A stretch of DNA of 64,000 bases. It comes from Rhizobium sp. CCGE531. GTDB lineage: Bacteria > Pseudomonadota > Alphaproteobacteria > Rhizobiales > Rhizobiaceae. Shown here piece by piece: positions 25,970-35,093 of the stretch. A model generated the notes under the pieces. That model was not told the DNA's origin. It worked only from the letters and a program-made list of their open reading frames with translations, and ran no database searches. The DNA lies in contig NZ_CP032684.1 of the NCBI RefSeq assembly GCF_003627795.1, positions 3,263,001 through 3,327,000 of the forward strand, given 5' to 3'. Within the stretch, counting starts at the first letter, position 1. Every line of letters starts with the position of its first letter. Position numbers and translations under genes: made by a program.

Positions 25970-26117
25970 GCCCTCGTACTTCGAGGCTTCGGCCTGACGG
26001 CCTGCGCACCTCAGCATGAGGGTTGGTCACCAGCGCCCGGCCCATCACTGCGGAGCACTGTCTGAAGCGCAGAGGCCACTCCACCCTCATCCTGAGCCCG
26101 TCGAAGGACGAGGGTGG
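25970..26117. repeat. Two dispersed palindromic repeat units
   Basis: CCCTCGTACTTCGAGGC..GCACCTCAGCATGAGGG (25970-26022) and CCCTCATCCTGAGC..GAAGGACGAGGG (26084-26117) belong to the same family as 13968-14022 and 33684-33750. They fill most of the 270-base gap between the CHAD gene and trhO. Confidence 0.6.
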
Positions 26118-26218
26118 CCCCGGTGGCGATGCCTCGAAGGATCGAGGCTGCCTGGTCGCATAGTTTCAAAATACGAATCCCGATTGCCTGAAAGCCCACA
26201 AAATTGTATTTCCCCGTC

Positions 26219-27160
26219 ATGACCGACATGCTTTCAGATCCACGGCGCGACGCGACCGGCGCATTCCTCGTTGCAGCGCTCTATCATTTCGTTTCCATTC
26301 CGCGCTTCGAAAGCCTGCGCGAGCCCTTGTTCGCGCTCTGCGAGGAAAATGGCGTCAAGGGCACGCTGCTGCTCGCGCATGAAGGGATCAACGGCACCAT
26401 CGCCGGCACGGACGCCGCCATCGGCGCCGTCCTTTCCTTCCTGCGCGCTCAGCCGGAATTTGCCGGCCTCGAGCACAAGGAAAGCCGCGCGTCGAAAATG
26501 CCATTCGTGCGCATGAAGGTGAAGCTCAAGAAAGAGATCGTCACCATGGGCGTCGAGGATATCGACCCGACCAGGGTCGTCGGCACCTATATCGCGCCGA
26601 AGGACTGGAACGCGCTGATCTCCGATCCCGATACCATCGTCATCGACACCCGCAACGACTATGAGACCGCCATCGGCGTCTTCAAGGGCGCGGTCGATCC
26701 GAAGACGAAGACCTTCCGTGAGTTTCCCGAATGGGTGCGTGAGAACACCGGCCTGCACAACAAGCCGAAGATCGCCATGTACTGCACAGGCGGCATTCGC
26801 TGCGAAAAGGCGACGGCCTTCATGAAGCAGCAGGGCTTCGACGAGGTCTACCATCTCAAGGGCGGCATCCTGAAATATCTGGAGGAAGTGCCGACGGAAG
26901 AGAGCCTCTGGGAAGGCGCCTGCTTCGTCTTCGACGAGCGCGTCTCCGTCGAACATGGCCTGAAAGAGGGCAATCACAAGCTCTGCCACGCCTGCCGCAA
27001 TCCCATCACGGCCGAGGAAGTGACCTCACCCTTCTACGAAGCCGGCGTCTCCTGCAGCCATTGCTATCACGAGCGCAGTGAAGAGGATCGCGAACGTTAT
27101 CGCGAAAGGCAGCGACAGATCGCGCTCGCCCGCAAGCGTGGTCACGAGCATATCGGCTAA
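26219..27160 (+). CDS. trhO: tRNA uridine(34) hydroxylase, rhodanese type
   Basis: The 313-residue protein has an N-terminal acylphosphatase-like domain ([19 protein letters not shown]), a rhodanese domain with active-site Cys189 in [10 protein letters not shown], and a C-terminal Cys-rich segment (CHACRN, then CSHCYHER). This is the TrhO/UPF0176 layout; the enzyme makes 5-hydroxyuridine at wobble position 34 of tRNAs using oxygen. The ATG at 26219 is preferred to a TTG five codons earlier; no strong ribosome site is visible for either. Confidence 0.9.
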   Translation: MTDMLSDPRRDATGAFLVAALYHFVSIPRFESLREPLFALCEENGVKGTLLLAHEGINGTIAGTDAAIGAVLSFLRAQPEFAGLEHKESRASKMPFVRMKVKLKKEIVTMGVEDIDPTRVVGTYIAPKDWNALISDPDTIVIDTRNDYETAIGVFKGAVDPKTKTFREFPEWVRENTGLHNKPKIAMYCTGGIRCEKATAFMKQQGFDEVYHLKGGILKYLEEVPTEESLWEGACFVFDERVSVEHGLKEGNHKLCHACRNPITAEEVTSPFYEAGVSCSHCYHERSEEDRERYRERQRQIALARKRGHEHIG

Positions 27161-27189
27161 AGCATTTCCGGGAAAAGCGGAAATGCTTT
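27159..27189. terminator. Convergent stem-loop terminator
   Basis: AAGCATTTCCG and CGGAAATGCTT form a perfect 11-base stem with a 7-base loop between the trhO stop and the GGDEF-EAL stop. Its symmetry suits termination in both directions. Confidence 0.65.
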
Positions 27190-27196
27190 GAGCATA

Positions 27197-29425
27197 TCAG
27201 GCGGCGGCGTGCTCCTCGTCCAGCACCGCGGCCATCTGCACCGCGAGGCGCTTGCCGATCTCGGCTTCCGGCATCGGCTTGCCGTAGAAATAGCCCTGCA
27301 GCTCATCGCAGCCGAAGCCTTCCAGCGCCCTTCCCTGCGCCTCCGTCTCGATGCCTTCGGCCGTGACGGGAATATCGAGCGAACGGGCCAATGCCACCGT
27401 CGCCTGCAGCATTTCGCGGGCGCGGTCGTCTTCCAGCACGTTCATGGTCAGTGAACGATCGATCTTGATGCGATCGAAGCCGAACTGGCGCAGATAGCCG
27501 ATGGAGGAGAAACCGGAGCCGAAATCGTCCAGCGCCACCTTGACGCCAAGCCTCTTCAGCCGCTCGATCGACTGACGGGTGCGCTCCGGATTCTGGATGA
27601 TATAGCCTTCGGTGATTTCCAGCGTTACCCGCTCGGCCTCTATCTCCGTCCTGTTCAGCACGCTGCGGACGTAGTCGGCGAAGGCAGGATTGCGGAACTG
27701 CCCCGGCGACACGTTGACGGCGATCCGAAGATCCGGCCATTGCCGCGCGGCCTCGCAGGCCTTGCGCAGGACAAGCAGCCCCAGCGCTTCGATCAACCCG
27801 CTGGTTTCCGCAATGGGGATGAAGTCCTCGGGGGAGATCGGACCATGACCGGGACGGTTCCAGCGCACGAGCGCTTCGACGCCGGTCATTTCGCAGCTCG
27901 ATGCATCGACCAGAGGCTGATAGGCGAGCGTCAATTCCTCCATCTCGATGGCGCGGCGCAGGTCGAGCTCCAGCGCGTTGCGCTCCTCGCGATCGGCATC
28001 CATGGCCGTGTCGTAGCAAGTCATGCGGGCGCGGCCGGCCTCCTTGGCCTTGTACATGGCAAGATCGGCCCGCCGCACCAGTTCCTCTCTGTCGATACGG
28101 CCTTCGGGCGAACTCGCGATGCCGATGCTGGTGCCGACGACGACCACCCGCCGGCCGATTTCCAAGGGTTCGGAGAGAAAATCCAAAATCTGTTCCGCCA
28201 GCTGCAAGGCAGGCGCGTCGTTGAGCTCCTTGGTCGGAAAGACGATGGCGAATTCGTCTCCTCCAACTCTCGCCAGCGCTGCCTGTGGCGGTACGAGCAC
28301 GCTGAGGCCCGCCGCCACGGCGCGAATGAGCTGATCGCCCGTCCCATGCCCATAGGAATCGTTGATTTCCTTAAAGCCATCGAGATCGAGATAGAGAAGC
28401 AGGACGTTGGTGCCGTCGGAGCGCGCCCGTTCGACCAACCGGTCCACATCGAGCCGCAACCCCTCCCGATTGAGGAGGCCGCTCAACCTGTCGCGCAACG
28501 AAACCTGCCGCGCCTGAACCTCCTCCGACCGCAACCGGCGCCCGGCCAGTGATCCCAGGATCAGCAGCACGACAAAGAACAGGCCGACAAGGCCGAGCGC
28601 GCCGAGAACCAGTGGGCGGACCTTCTGGTAGCTCATGTCGCCAGGTTCACGCGAGCTCCAGACCAGCCGCCCCAGCGACTTGCCCAGTGGATCGACGATG
28701 GAAACGGCGTAGCGAGCCACGGTCTCCGGCGGCATCAGCGTCAGACCGCTGATGACATAGGTGTTGGAGAGCATCTTGATCCGGGCAGCGTCGAGATAGC
28801 GCACGAGGATCAGGTAACGCCGCTGGCCTTCCGGCACCGGAATGCGGCCGGATCTTTCGCGGATCGTCGCGGCGCCGGCGGCGGCGATGCCATCCCTGGT
28901 CATGATGTAGCCCGAGGCTTCCGGCACGCCGGTCACGCGCATGGTGCGCGCCTGATCGACCAGGGCCCACATGGCGGTACCGAGGACGTCCTCGATATTC
29001 TCCGTCAACGGCACGCCATCATGATAGGCAATGATCGGTTTGTTATTGTCGTCGACGATGACGGCGGTATCGAACAACGCGCCATTGGAGGAGATGGCGC
29101 CGTAATTGCCGGCGATCCAGCCCTGATCATCCGTCCCATAGATGCTGCGCGCCGCGTCGTTGCGCGCGGAATGGTCATGCAGCGTCGCTTCCAGCTGCCC
29201 CTGGAAAGTTTTCAGAGCGCCGACGGTCGTCTCCCAGGAGCGCTCGTCATCCAGCTTGTTGGAGTAGTCGGCGACGCGGCCGATTGCGGTCAATACCATC
29301 AGGGTCACGACGGCAACCACGAGAGCGAAGGAAATCAAAACGGCCGTCACAATGGAATGACGACCGATTCGTGTCGCTTGCCGCAATGAATTGAAAGTTG
29401 CTCCCACGCCTTTTCTCCTTGGCAC
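27197..29425 (-). CDS. CHASE4-like sensor with GGDEF and EAL domains
   Basis: The 742-residue membrane protein has a helix at about 24-46, a periplasmic sensor region (ETTVGALKTFQ, DDQGWIAGNYGAI) resembling CHASE4, a second helix at about 270-295, a GGDEF domain with intact GGDEF and DLDGFKEINDSYGHGTGDQL, and an EAL domain with VEALVRW, EITEGYII, DDFGSGFSSIGYL and AEGIETEAQ. Both catalytic signatures look complete, so it could make or break cyclic-di-GMP depending on the signal. This contrasts with the degenerate GGDEF of the protein at 1521-3824. No neighbour points to the output. Confidence 0.9.
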   Translation of the reverse strand: MPRRKGVGATFNSLRQATRIGRHSIVTAVLISFALVVAVVTLMVLTAIGRVADYSNKLDDERSWETTVGALKTFQGQLEATLHDHSARNDAARSIYGTDDQGWIAGNYGAISSNGALFDTAVIVDDNNKPIIAYHDGVPLTENIEDVLGTAMWALVDQARTMRVTGVPEASGYIMTRDGIAAAGAATIRERSGRIPVPEGQRRYLILVRYLDAARIKMLSNTYVISGLTLMPPETVARYAVSIVDPLGKSLGRLVWSSREPGDMSYQKVRPLVLGALGLVGLFFVVLLILGSLAGRRLRSEEVQARQVSLRDRLSGLLNREGLRLDVDRLVERARSDGTNVLLLYLDLDGFKEINDSYGHGTGDQLIRAVAAGLSVLVPPQAALARVGGDEFAIVFPTKELNDAPALQLAEQILDFLSEPLEIGRRVVVVGTSIGIASSPEGRIDREELVRRADLAMYKAKEAGRARMTCYDTAMDADREERNALELDLRRAIEMEELTLAYQPLVDASSCEMTGVEALVRWNRPGHGPISPEDFIPIAETSGLIEALGLLVLRKACEAARQWPDLRIAVNVSPGQFRNPAFADYVRSVLNRTEIEAERVTLEITEGYIIQNPERTRQSIERLKRLGVKVALDDFGSGFSSIGYLRQFGFDRIKIDRSLTMNVLEDDRAREMLQATVALARSLDIPVTAEGIETEAQGRALEGFGCDELQGYFYGKPMPEAEIGKRLAVQMAAVLDEEHAAA

Positions 29426-29516
29426 GGAAGTCTGCCGTCAGGTCTTCAACAAACGGTTAAGGCGTATCGGAGATTCCTACATGAAAGGGTTGCATATTTG
29501 CCGAAGCCGGAGAAAT

Positions 29517-30065
29517 TCACGTCCTGGCGGCAATCCCCTGCGCGAAACGGCCGAGAGCCGACGGCAAGAGCCCATTTTCACGCGCCTCCAGGAGCATGGC
29601 CGCCTGCGCTTCATCGCTCTTGCCCGCAATCGGCAGGCGCAGGAAAGCGTCGGCTGCGATGTGCAGCGACATGGTCTGCAGGACCTCGGTCAGCTGTGCC
29701 AATACGAGGTCGCCGCGATGCGAAGCATGGGCAAACATCAGCGGCTTGAACGGCACCTCGTCCCGTGACACCAGCCAGTCCAGCGCATTCTTGAAGCCGC
29801 CGGGTATGCCATGGGCATATTCCGGGCAGGACACGATCAGCCCATCGGCTTTGCGGATTTCGTCCGCAAATTTCTCGACCACGGGCGGCGTCTTGTCGCC
29901 CTCATTGTCGGGATTGAAGATCGGCAGATCGCCGATCAGGTCACAGATCGCAATAGTGACACCGTCAGGGCAGGCAAGCTGCAGCGCCTCCAGCAGCCTG
30001 CGGCTAGTCGAGGCCTGCCGTTGGCTGCCGCAAAGCGCATAAAGGGAAATCGGCCGCTGGATCAT
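29517..30065 (-). CDS. NADPH-dependent FMN reductase family flavoprotein
   Basis: The 182-residue protein has the flavodoxin-like fold of NADPH-dependent FMN reductases: CGSQRQASTSRRLLEAL binds the FMN phosphate and PEYAHGIPGGFKNALDW forms the isoalloxazine site. These enzymes reduce FMN, quinones, azo dyes or metal ions. It stands alone between the GGDEF-EAL gene and repeat sequence, so its role is not clear. Confidence 0.85.
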   Translation of the reverse strand: MIQRPISLYALCGSQRQASTSRRLLEALQLACPDGVTIAICDLIGDLPIFNPDNEGDKTPPVVEKFADEIRKADGLIVSCPEYAHGIPGGFKNALDWLVSRDEVPFKPLMFAHASHRGDLVLAQLTEVLQTMSLHIAADAFLRLPIAGKSDEAQAAMLLEARENGLLPSALGRFAQGIAART

Positions 30066-30103
30066 GCCTGATGTCTATCAGGCCGCACTGATTCGAGCGA
30101 TAG

Positions 30104-30229
30104 ATACCCTCCCCTTGAGGGGGAGGGCCGGACCGAAGGTCCGGGGTGGGGTGATCCATCGCGGACACCGGGAATCACCCCCACGGGCGCGTTCCGCGCA
30201 ACCTCCCTTGTGGGGAAGGCAGAGCCGCG
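30104..30229. repeat. Palindromic repeats of the CTCCCC..GGGGAG type
   Basis: CCCTCCCCTTGAGGGGGAGGG is a near-perfect hairpin at 30108-30128, followed by CGGACCGAAGGTCCGGGGTGGGGTGA and an inverted partner AATCACCCCCACGGG..CCTCCCTTGTGGGGAAGG at 30171-30220. It separates two genes and probably represents a dispersed rhizobial repeat. Confidence 0.55.
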
Positions 30230-31603
30230 TCAATCCGCCTTGTGATTGCCCTTCGGAAACTGCGCGGCAAGCGCCTTGTACCACTTGCCGCTCTTCTTGA
30301 TCGTGCGGACCTGCGTCTCGTAGTCGACATGCACGAGGCCGAAGCGCATGCGATAGCCTTCCGCCCATTCGAAATTGTCCATCAGGCTCCAGGCGAAATA
30401 GCCGCGCATCGGATAGCCGTCCTTGATGAGATCGGCGACGATGCCGAGATGCTCGACGTAATAGTCGAGGCGCGGTTGGTCATCGACCTCGCCATTGACG
30501 ACGCCCATATTGTAGCAAGCACCGTTTTCGGTGATGTAGCATTCCGGCAGTTCGTAGCGCTTGTTGAGATCCTCCACGACGTGCTTCAGGCCCGGCGCAT
30601 AGATTTCCCAGCCGATATCGGTCTTCACGTCGCTTGCCGGCGGCGCTTCCTTCGTCCAGGGGAAATCGCCGCTTTTCGACGCATCATTGAAGACGCGGCT
30701 CGGCATATAGTAGTTCAGGCCCCACCAATCGAGCTTCTGGTTGATGGTCTTGAGATCGCCGTCCTCGATGACAGGCATGCGATCGCCTAGAGCCTCGACG
30801 AATTCCTTCGGATATTCGCCCTTGAAGATCGGATCGAAGAAGGCGCCGTTGTGGAACTGATGGGCGCGCTCGACGGCGGCCAGATCTTCCGGGCGGTCCG
30901 AGCCCGGCAGGATGGATGCGGCATTGAGCACGATGCCGACAGGCACCTTGGGCGCAACGGAGCGGATCGCCTCGACGCCGAGACCATGCGCAAGGTTCAT
31001 ATAGTGCATGGCGTAGAGCGCCGCCTGCATGTTGCGCTCGCCCGGCGCGTGAACACCATAAAGATGGCTTAGCCAGACGATGCACCAGGGCTCGTTGAAG
31101 GTCGCGACGGAATCCAGACGGTCGCCGAGGCGGCTCATGACGGTCTTGGCGTAGCGCTGGAAGGCATGCGCCGTCGACCGCGCCGTCCAGCCGCCGTCGC
31201 CGGCAAGCGTCAGCGGCAGATCCCAGTGATAGAGCGTCGAGAAGGTCTTGATCCCCCGCGCCTTGCAGCCGTCGACGAGACGATCGTAGAAATCGAGGCC
31301 GGCCTCGTTCACGGGGCCGGTACCATCGGGAATGATGCGCGGCCAGGCGATCGAGAAGCGATAGGCCTCGACGCCCATCTCCTTGATCAGATCGAGATCC
31401 TGCTCCAGCCGGTTATAGTGATCGCAGGCGACATCGCCATTCTGGCGCTGGAAGACGCGGCCGGGCATGTTGGCGAAGGCATCCCATATGGACGGCTTGC
31501 GGCCATCGGCCTTGGTGGCGCCTTCGATCTGGAACGCGGCCGTGGCAACACCGAACGTGAAATCGCCGGGGAAGCGATCGGCAAGAAGCTTCGGATCGAT
31601 CAT
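30230..31603 (-). CDS. Glycoside hydrolase family 1 beta-glucosidase
   Basis: The 457-residue enzyme shows family GH1 features: DFTFGVATAAFQIEGA at the N-terminus, the acid/base Glu in ATFNEPWCIVW (about residue 170), and the nucleophile Glu in YITENGACYN (about 358). WSLMDNFEWAEGY near the C-terminus is the aglycone/galactose-binding block. It retains configuration and cleaves beta-glucosides or beta-galactosides, probably plant-derived disaccharides or aryl glycosides. There is no signal peptide, so the substrate must be imported; no transporter is adjacent. Confidence 0.9.
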   Translation of the reverse strand: MIDPKLLADRFPGDFTFGVATAAFQIEGATKADGRKPSIWDAFANMPGRVFQRQNGDVACDHYNRLEQDLDLIKEMGVEAYRFSIAWPRIIPDGTGPVNEAGLDFYDRLVDGCKARGIKTFSTLYHWDLPLTLAGDGGWTARSTAHAFQRYAKTVMSRLGDRLDSVATFNEPWCIVWLSHLYGVHAPGERNMQAALYAMHYMNLAHGLGVEAIRSVAPKVPVGIVLNAASILPGSDRPEDLAAVERAHQFHNGAFFDPIFKGEYPKEFVEALGDRMPVIEDGDLKTINQKLDWWGLNYYMPSRVFNDASKSGDFPWTKEAPPASDVKTDIGWEIYAPGLKHVVEDLNKRYELPECYITENGACYNMGVVNGEVDDQPRLDYYVEHLGIVADLIKDGYPMRGYFAWSLMDNFEWAEGYRMRFGLVHVDYETQVRTIKKSGKWYKALAAQFPKGNHKAD

Positions 31604-31840
31604 GATGAAAATCCCGTCTGTTTTGGCTTCGTTGCCTGCGGTTTAGCCAACCCGGATGGCAAAGTACAGTGTCGAATTGAGGAAGCTGCAACGTTGCAGA
31701 TGCCAGGAAACGCAGCCGGCTACCGGCTTTGCCCAGGGGTTCCTCGCGGCGCGATAACATCAATGTCAACAGTCGTGACTTGTCTTTTCGAGGCGGATCA
31801 ATTGAGGGTAGTGCCCAAACTTGACAACGAAAGGATAGAA

Positions 31841-32245
31841 ATGCTCGCTGCGCTCCATACCCTCCACCCCTATCTGCTGAGCCTTCTGCGCATCGTCGCT
31901 TCGCTCGTGCTGTTCAGCTACGGTACGCAGAAAGTGCTGCATTTCCCGGCGGCCGAGAATGTGCCTGGTGTCGGATCGCTCCCGTGGATCGCCGGCCTGC
32001 TTGAACTGACCCTCGGCTTCCTCGTCCTGATCGGCTTCCAGACGCGGATCGCGTCTTTCATCCTGTCAGGCCTGATGGCTTTCGCCTATTTCCTGCGCCA
32101 TGCGCCGCAGAGCTTCTATCCCGCGCAGAACGGCGGCGTCTCCGCCATCCTCTTCTGCTTCATCTTCCTGTTTCTCGTCGGCGCCGGCGCCGGCCCGTTG
32201 AGCGTGGATGCGCTGACGAAGCGCAAGCAGGAAGCCGTTGCCTGA
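31841..32245 (+). CDS. DoxX-family membrane protein
   Basis: The 134-residue protein has four hydrophobic helices: LLRIVASLVLFSYGTQKVLHF, LPWIAGLLELTLGFLVLIGF, ASFILSGLMAFAYFL and AILFCFIFLFLVGAGAGPLS (quoted in pieces). This is the DoxX layout, and SYGTQKVLHF and GGVSAILFCF are typical blocks. Members act in redox or thiosulfate-related membrane functions, but this one cannot be assigned further. AAGGA precedes the ATG at 31841, and the frame is open upstream without a better start. Confidence 0.8.
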   Translation: MLAALHTLHPYLLSLLRIVASLVLFSYGTQKVLHFPAAENVPGVGSLPWIAGLLELTLGFLVLIGFQTRIASFILSGLMAFAYFLRHAPQSFYPAQNGGVSAILFCFIFLFLVGAGAGPLSVDALTKRKQEAVA

Positions 32246-32252
32246 ATAAGCA

Positions 32253-32281
32253 GGTTCGAGGCGGTTTCACCGCCTCGAACC
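32253..32281. terminator. Convergent stem-loop
   Basis: GGTTCGAGGCGGT and ACCGCCTCGAACC form a perfect 13-base stem with a 3-base loop between the DoxX gene and the convergent oxidoreductase gene. No T tract follows, but its position and stability suggest transcription termination. Confidence 0.6.
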
Positions 32282-32297
32282 TCACTTAAGCCGGAAC

Positions 32298-33485
32298 TTA
32301 GAGCTTGACCCAGGCGCCGTTGCGCTTCGAGGAAGCGACGCAAGCCTCGACGAAGGCAACACCCTTCACGCCGTCATCGACGGTCGGATAGACCACGGCC
32401 GGATCGACCGCCACACCCTTCTTGGCGGCGTTGATGGCACGCGCAGCCTCGGTATAGATCGTGGCGAATGCTTCCAGATAACCTTCCGGATGACCCGACG
32501 GGATGCGCGAGACGCGGGCAGCTGCAGCCCCCGAGCCGGCGCCGTTGCGCGTGATCAGCCGCTTCTCATCGCCGAACGGCGTGTACCACAGATAGTTCGG
32601 ATCAGCCTGCGTCCATTCGATGCCGCCCTTCGTGCCATAGACACGGAGCTTCAGGCCATTCTCATGGCCGGGCGCCACCTGGCTGCACCAGAGCATGCCC
32701 TTTGCCGGCTTTTCCGAACCCTTCGCCTTGAAGCGCAGCATCACATGCGCGTTGTCATCAAGGCGGCGGCCTTCGACAAAGCTGTCAAGATCGGCGGCAA
32801 GGCTGTCGAGTTCCAGGCCGGTGACGAAGGAGGCGAGGTTATAGGCGTGCGTGCCGATATCGCCCGTGGAGCCGCCGGCGCCGGACTGGGCCGGGTCGGT
32901 GCGCCAGGCCGCCTGCTTCTGGCCGGACTGCTCGATATTTTCCGTCAGCCAGTCCTGCGGATATTCCGCCTGCACGATGCGGATATCGCCGAGTTCGCCG
33001 TTCTCGATCATCTCCCGCGCCTGGCGGATCATCGGATAGCCGGTGTAATTATGCGTAAGGATGAAGAGCGCGCCGCTTTCATCGGCCACCTTCTTCAGCT
33101 TCTTGGCATCGGCAAGATTGGACGTCAGCGGCTTGTCGCAGATGACGTGGATGCCGCGCCGCAGGAATTCCTTGGCAGCATCATAGTGAACGTGGTTCGG
33201 CGTGACGATCGAAACCGCCTCGATGCCGTTCTTCAGCTTCGCTTCGCGGATCGCCATGTCGCGATAGCTGGAATAGGTGCGTGAGGGATCGAGGCCGAGA
33301 TCGCGGCCGGAAGCCACGGCCTTTTCCGGTGAAGACGAGAGCGCGCCGGCGATGAGATCGAACTGGTCGTCAATGCGCGCGGCGATGCGATGCACCGCGC
33401 CGATGAATGCGCCGGCGCCGCCGCCCACCATGCCAAGCCGGATGCGCGGCTCCCGCGTCTGTTCCGATGATCCTTCGATTGCCAT
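32298..33485 (-). CDS. Gfo/Idh/MocA-family sugar or polyol dehydrogenase
   Basis: The 395-residue enzyme has an N-terminal NAD(P) fold (GMVGGGAGAFIGAVHRIAA), the catalytic-loop motif VICDKPLTSNL in place of the usual EKP, and a C-terminal beta-sheet domain with GDIGTHAYNLASFVTG. Relatives oxidise inositol, glucose or other polyols, often next to IolE-type isomerases, as here. It follows the isomerase gene on the same strand after a 293-base gap filled by repeats, so co-transcription is possible but not assured. Confidence 0.85.
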   Translation of the reverse strand: MAIEGSSEQTREPRIRLGMVGGGAGAFIGAVHRIAARIDDQFDLIAGALSSSPEKAVASGRDLGLDPSRTYSSYRDMAIREAKLKNGIEAVSIVTPNHVHYDAAKEFLRRGIHVICDKPLTSNLADAKKLKKVADESGALFILTHNYTGYPMIRQAREMIENGELGDIRIVQAEYPQDWLTENIEQSGQKQAAWRTDPAQSGAGGSTGDIGTHAYNLASFVTGLELDSLAADLDSFVEGRRLDDNAHVMLRFKAKGSEKPAKGMLWCSQVAPGHENGLKLRVYGTKGGIEWTQADPNYLWYTPFGDEKRLITRNGAGSGAAAARVSRIPSGHPEGYLEAFATIYTEAARAINAAKKGVAVDPAVVYPTVDDGVKGVAFVEACVASSKRNGAWVKL

Positions 33486-33559
33486 TTTGTCCTCCTGAAT
33501 GAATGAGATTCACCCCCTTGCAGGGGAAGATACTTGCTGCTTGCCCTTCCAAGCCACCC

Positions 33560-33750
33560 GCCTCGCCCTTCGAGGGCCCTGCGGGCCACCTCAGGGTGAG
33601 GCTGATCCCTTGCGCCAAGACCTACGCCGCTTCACCGATTGCTGCCACGAGTGGCTCCAGTGAAATTTCGCGCAAGTCGCTCCGCCCTCATCCTGAGGTG
33701 CGGAGCCTCCTGAGCTTGGCGAAGGAGTGAAGCCTCGAAGGACGAGGGTG
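33560..33750. repeat. Two dispersed palindromic repeats between dehydrogenase and isomerase genes
   Basis: CGCCTCGCCCTTCGAGGGCC..CCACCTCAGGGTGAGGC (33560-33602) and CCCTCATCCTGAGGTGCGGAGCC..GAAGCCTCGAAGGACGAGGG (33684-33750) are degenerate palindromes of the family also seen at 13968 and 25970. They occupy most of the gap. Confidence 0.6.
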
Positions 33751-33778
33751 GCCCCATTTCCCCATCAGGGGAGACGGA

Positions 33779-34834
33779 TCAAGACAGTCCCAGCATGCGC
33801 CGGTTGGCCGCCTGGTCCGTGCCGCTGCCGGCAAAGTCGTCGAAGGCCTTCTCCGTGACGCGGATGATGTGCGCCTTGACGAATTCGGAGCCTTCGCGCG
33901 CGCCGTCTTCGGGATGCTTCAGCGCGCATTCCCATTCGACCACGGCCCAGCCGTCGAAATTGTTGGCGGTCATCTTCGAGAAGACGGCACCGAAATCGAC
34001 CTGGCCGTCGCCGAGCGAACGGAAGCGGCCGGCGCGCTCGACCCAGCCCTGATAGCCGCCATAGACGCCCTGACGCCCGGTCGGATTGAACTCGGCATCC
34101 TTGACGTGGAACATCTTGATGCGGTCCTTGTAGATGTCGATGTTCTCGAGATAGTCGAGGCACTGCAGGACGTAGTGCGAGGGATCGTATAGCATGTTGG
34201 CGCGCGGATGGTTCTTCACGCGCTCCAGGAACATCTCGAAGGTGATGCCGTCATGCAGGTCTTCGCCGGGATGGATTTCGTAGCAGACGTCGACGCCGTT
34301 TTCATCGGCATGGTTGAGGATCGGCGTCCAGCGACGGGCAAGCTCTTCGAAGGCAGTTTCGACGAGGCCGGCGGGGCGCTGCGGCCAGGGATAGATGAAG
34401 GGCCAGGCAAGCGCGCCGGAGAAGGTCGCATGCGCCTTGATGCCGAGATGCTTCGAAGCTGTCAGCGCCATCTTCACCTGCTCGACGGCCCATTCCTGCC
34501 GCGCCTTCGGATTGCCGCGCACTTCCGGCGCCGCAAAGCCGTCGAAGGCTTCGTCATAGGCGGGATGTACGGCGACGAGCTGGCCCTGAAGATGGGTGGA
34601 AAGCTCGGTGATTTCGACGCCGTTGGCGCGTGCGACACCGGCGAATTCGTCGCAATAATCCTTCGAGGAGGCCGCCTTCTTCAGGTCGATGAGCTGGCTT
34701 GCCCAGGTCGGAACCTGCACGCCGACATAGCCGGCGTCAGCTGCCCATTTCGTGATCGAATCCCACGAGTTGAATGGCGCCGTATCACCGGCGAACTGGC
34801 CAAGAAACAGGCCTGGACCCTTGATCGTCTTCAT
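33779..34834 (-). CDS. Sugar phosphate isomerase/epimerase-like TIM barrel (IolE/xylose isomerase-like)
   Basis: The 351-residue protein is an AP-endonuclease-2-type TIM barrel: VDVCYEIHPGEDLHDG, MLYDPSHYVLQCLDYLENI, MFHVKDAEFNPTG and AVVEWECALK supply the Glu, Asp/His, His and Glu metal ligands expected for sugar isomerases, epimerases and inosose dehydratases. A strong AGGGAGGAA site precedes the ATG at 34834. With the MocA-type dehydrogenase and the ribose-type ABC transporter it probably forms a pathway for a sugar or polyol. A partial operator of the local LacI type lies 26 bases upstream of the start. Confidence 0.85.
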   Translation of the reverse strand: MKTIKGPGLFLGQFAGDTAPFNSWDSITKWAADAGYVGVQVPTWASQLIDLKKAASSKDYCDEFAGVARANGVEITELSTHLQGQLVAVHPAYDEAFDGFAAPEVRGNPKARQEWAVEQVKMALTASKHLGIKAHATFSGALAWPFIYPWPQRPAGLVETAFEELARRWTPILNHADENGVDVCYEIHPGEDLHDGITFEMFLERVKNHPRANMLYDPSHYVLQCLDYLENIDIYKDRIKMFHVKDAEFNPTGRQGVYGGYQGWVERAGRFRSLGDGQVDFGAVFSKMTANNFDGWAVVEWECALKHPEDGAREGSEFVKAHIIRVTEKAFDDFAGSGTDQAANRRMLGLS

Positions 34835-34859
34835 CAGTAATTCCTCCCTAATCGCGTTC

Positions 34860-34873
34860 TGTAAACGTTTCCG
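34860..34873. promoter_or_regulatory. Half-conserved LacI operator before the isomerase gene
   Basis: TGTAAACGTTTCCG resembles the TGTAAA-N2-TTTACA sites at 38744 and 38765: the left arm is perfect, and the right arm matches at 4 of 6 positions. If bound by the same LacI protein, it would place the isomerase in that regulon. Confidence 0.45.
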
Positions 34874-35044
34874 ATGCCTTTCCAACCTGCATCCGAGGCG
34901 GCTGCGATGCCGTAACCTCAAAAAACTATAGGGTCGTCGGGCTGAAAGTCGAATGCCCCGTGACCTAACCACGGCCCGCCGCCGACGGCAAGAGGTACGT
35001 GCCGCAAAAATCGCCACAGCGTACGAAGCGAGACGGCAGCCGCA

Positions 35045-35073
35045 TAAAAAACGCCCGCCGGAACCGGCGGGCG
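35045..35073 (-). terminator. Rho-independent terminator of the ABC transporter operon
   Basis: On the reverse strand CGCCCGCCGG and CCGGCGGGCG form a 10-base perfect stem followed by a run of T residues (complement of 35045-35051). It lies 20 bases after the solute-binding protein gene stop and separates the transporter genes from the isomerase gene. Confidence 0.85.
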
Positions 35074-35093
35074 CATCTGTTTGAATTAGCCGA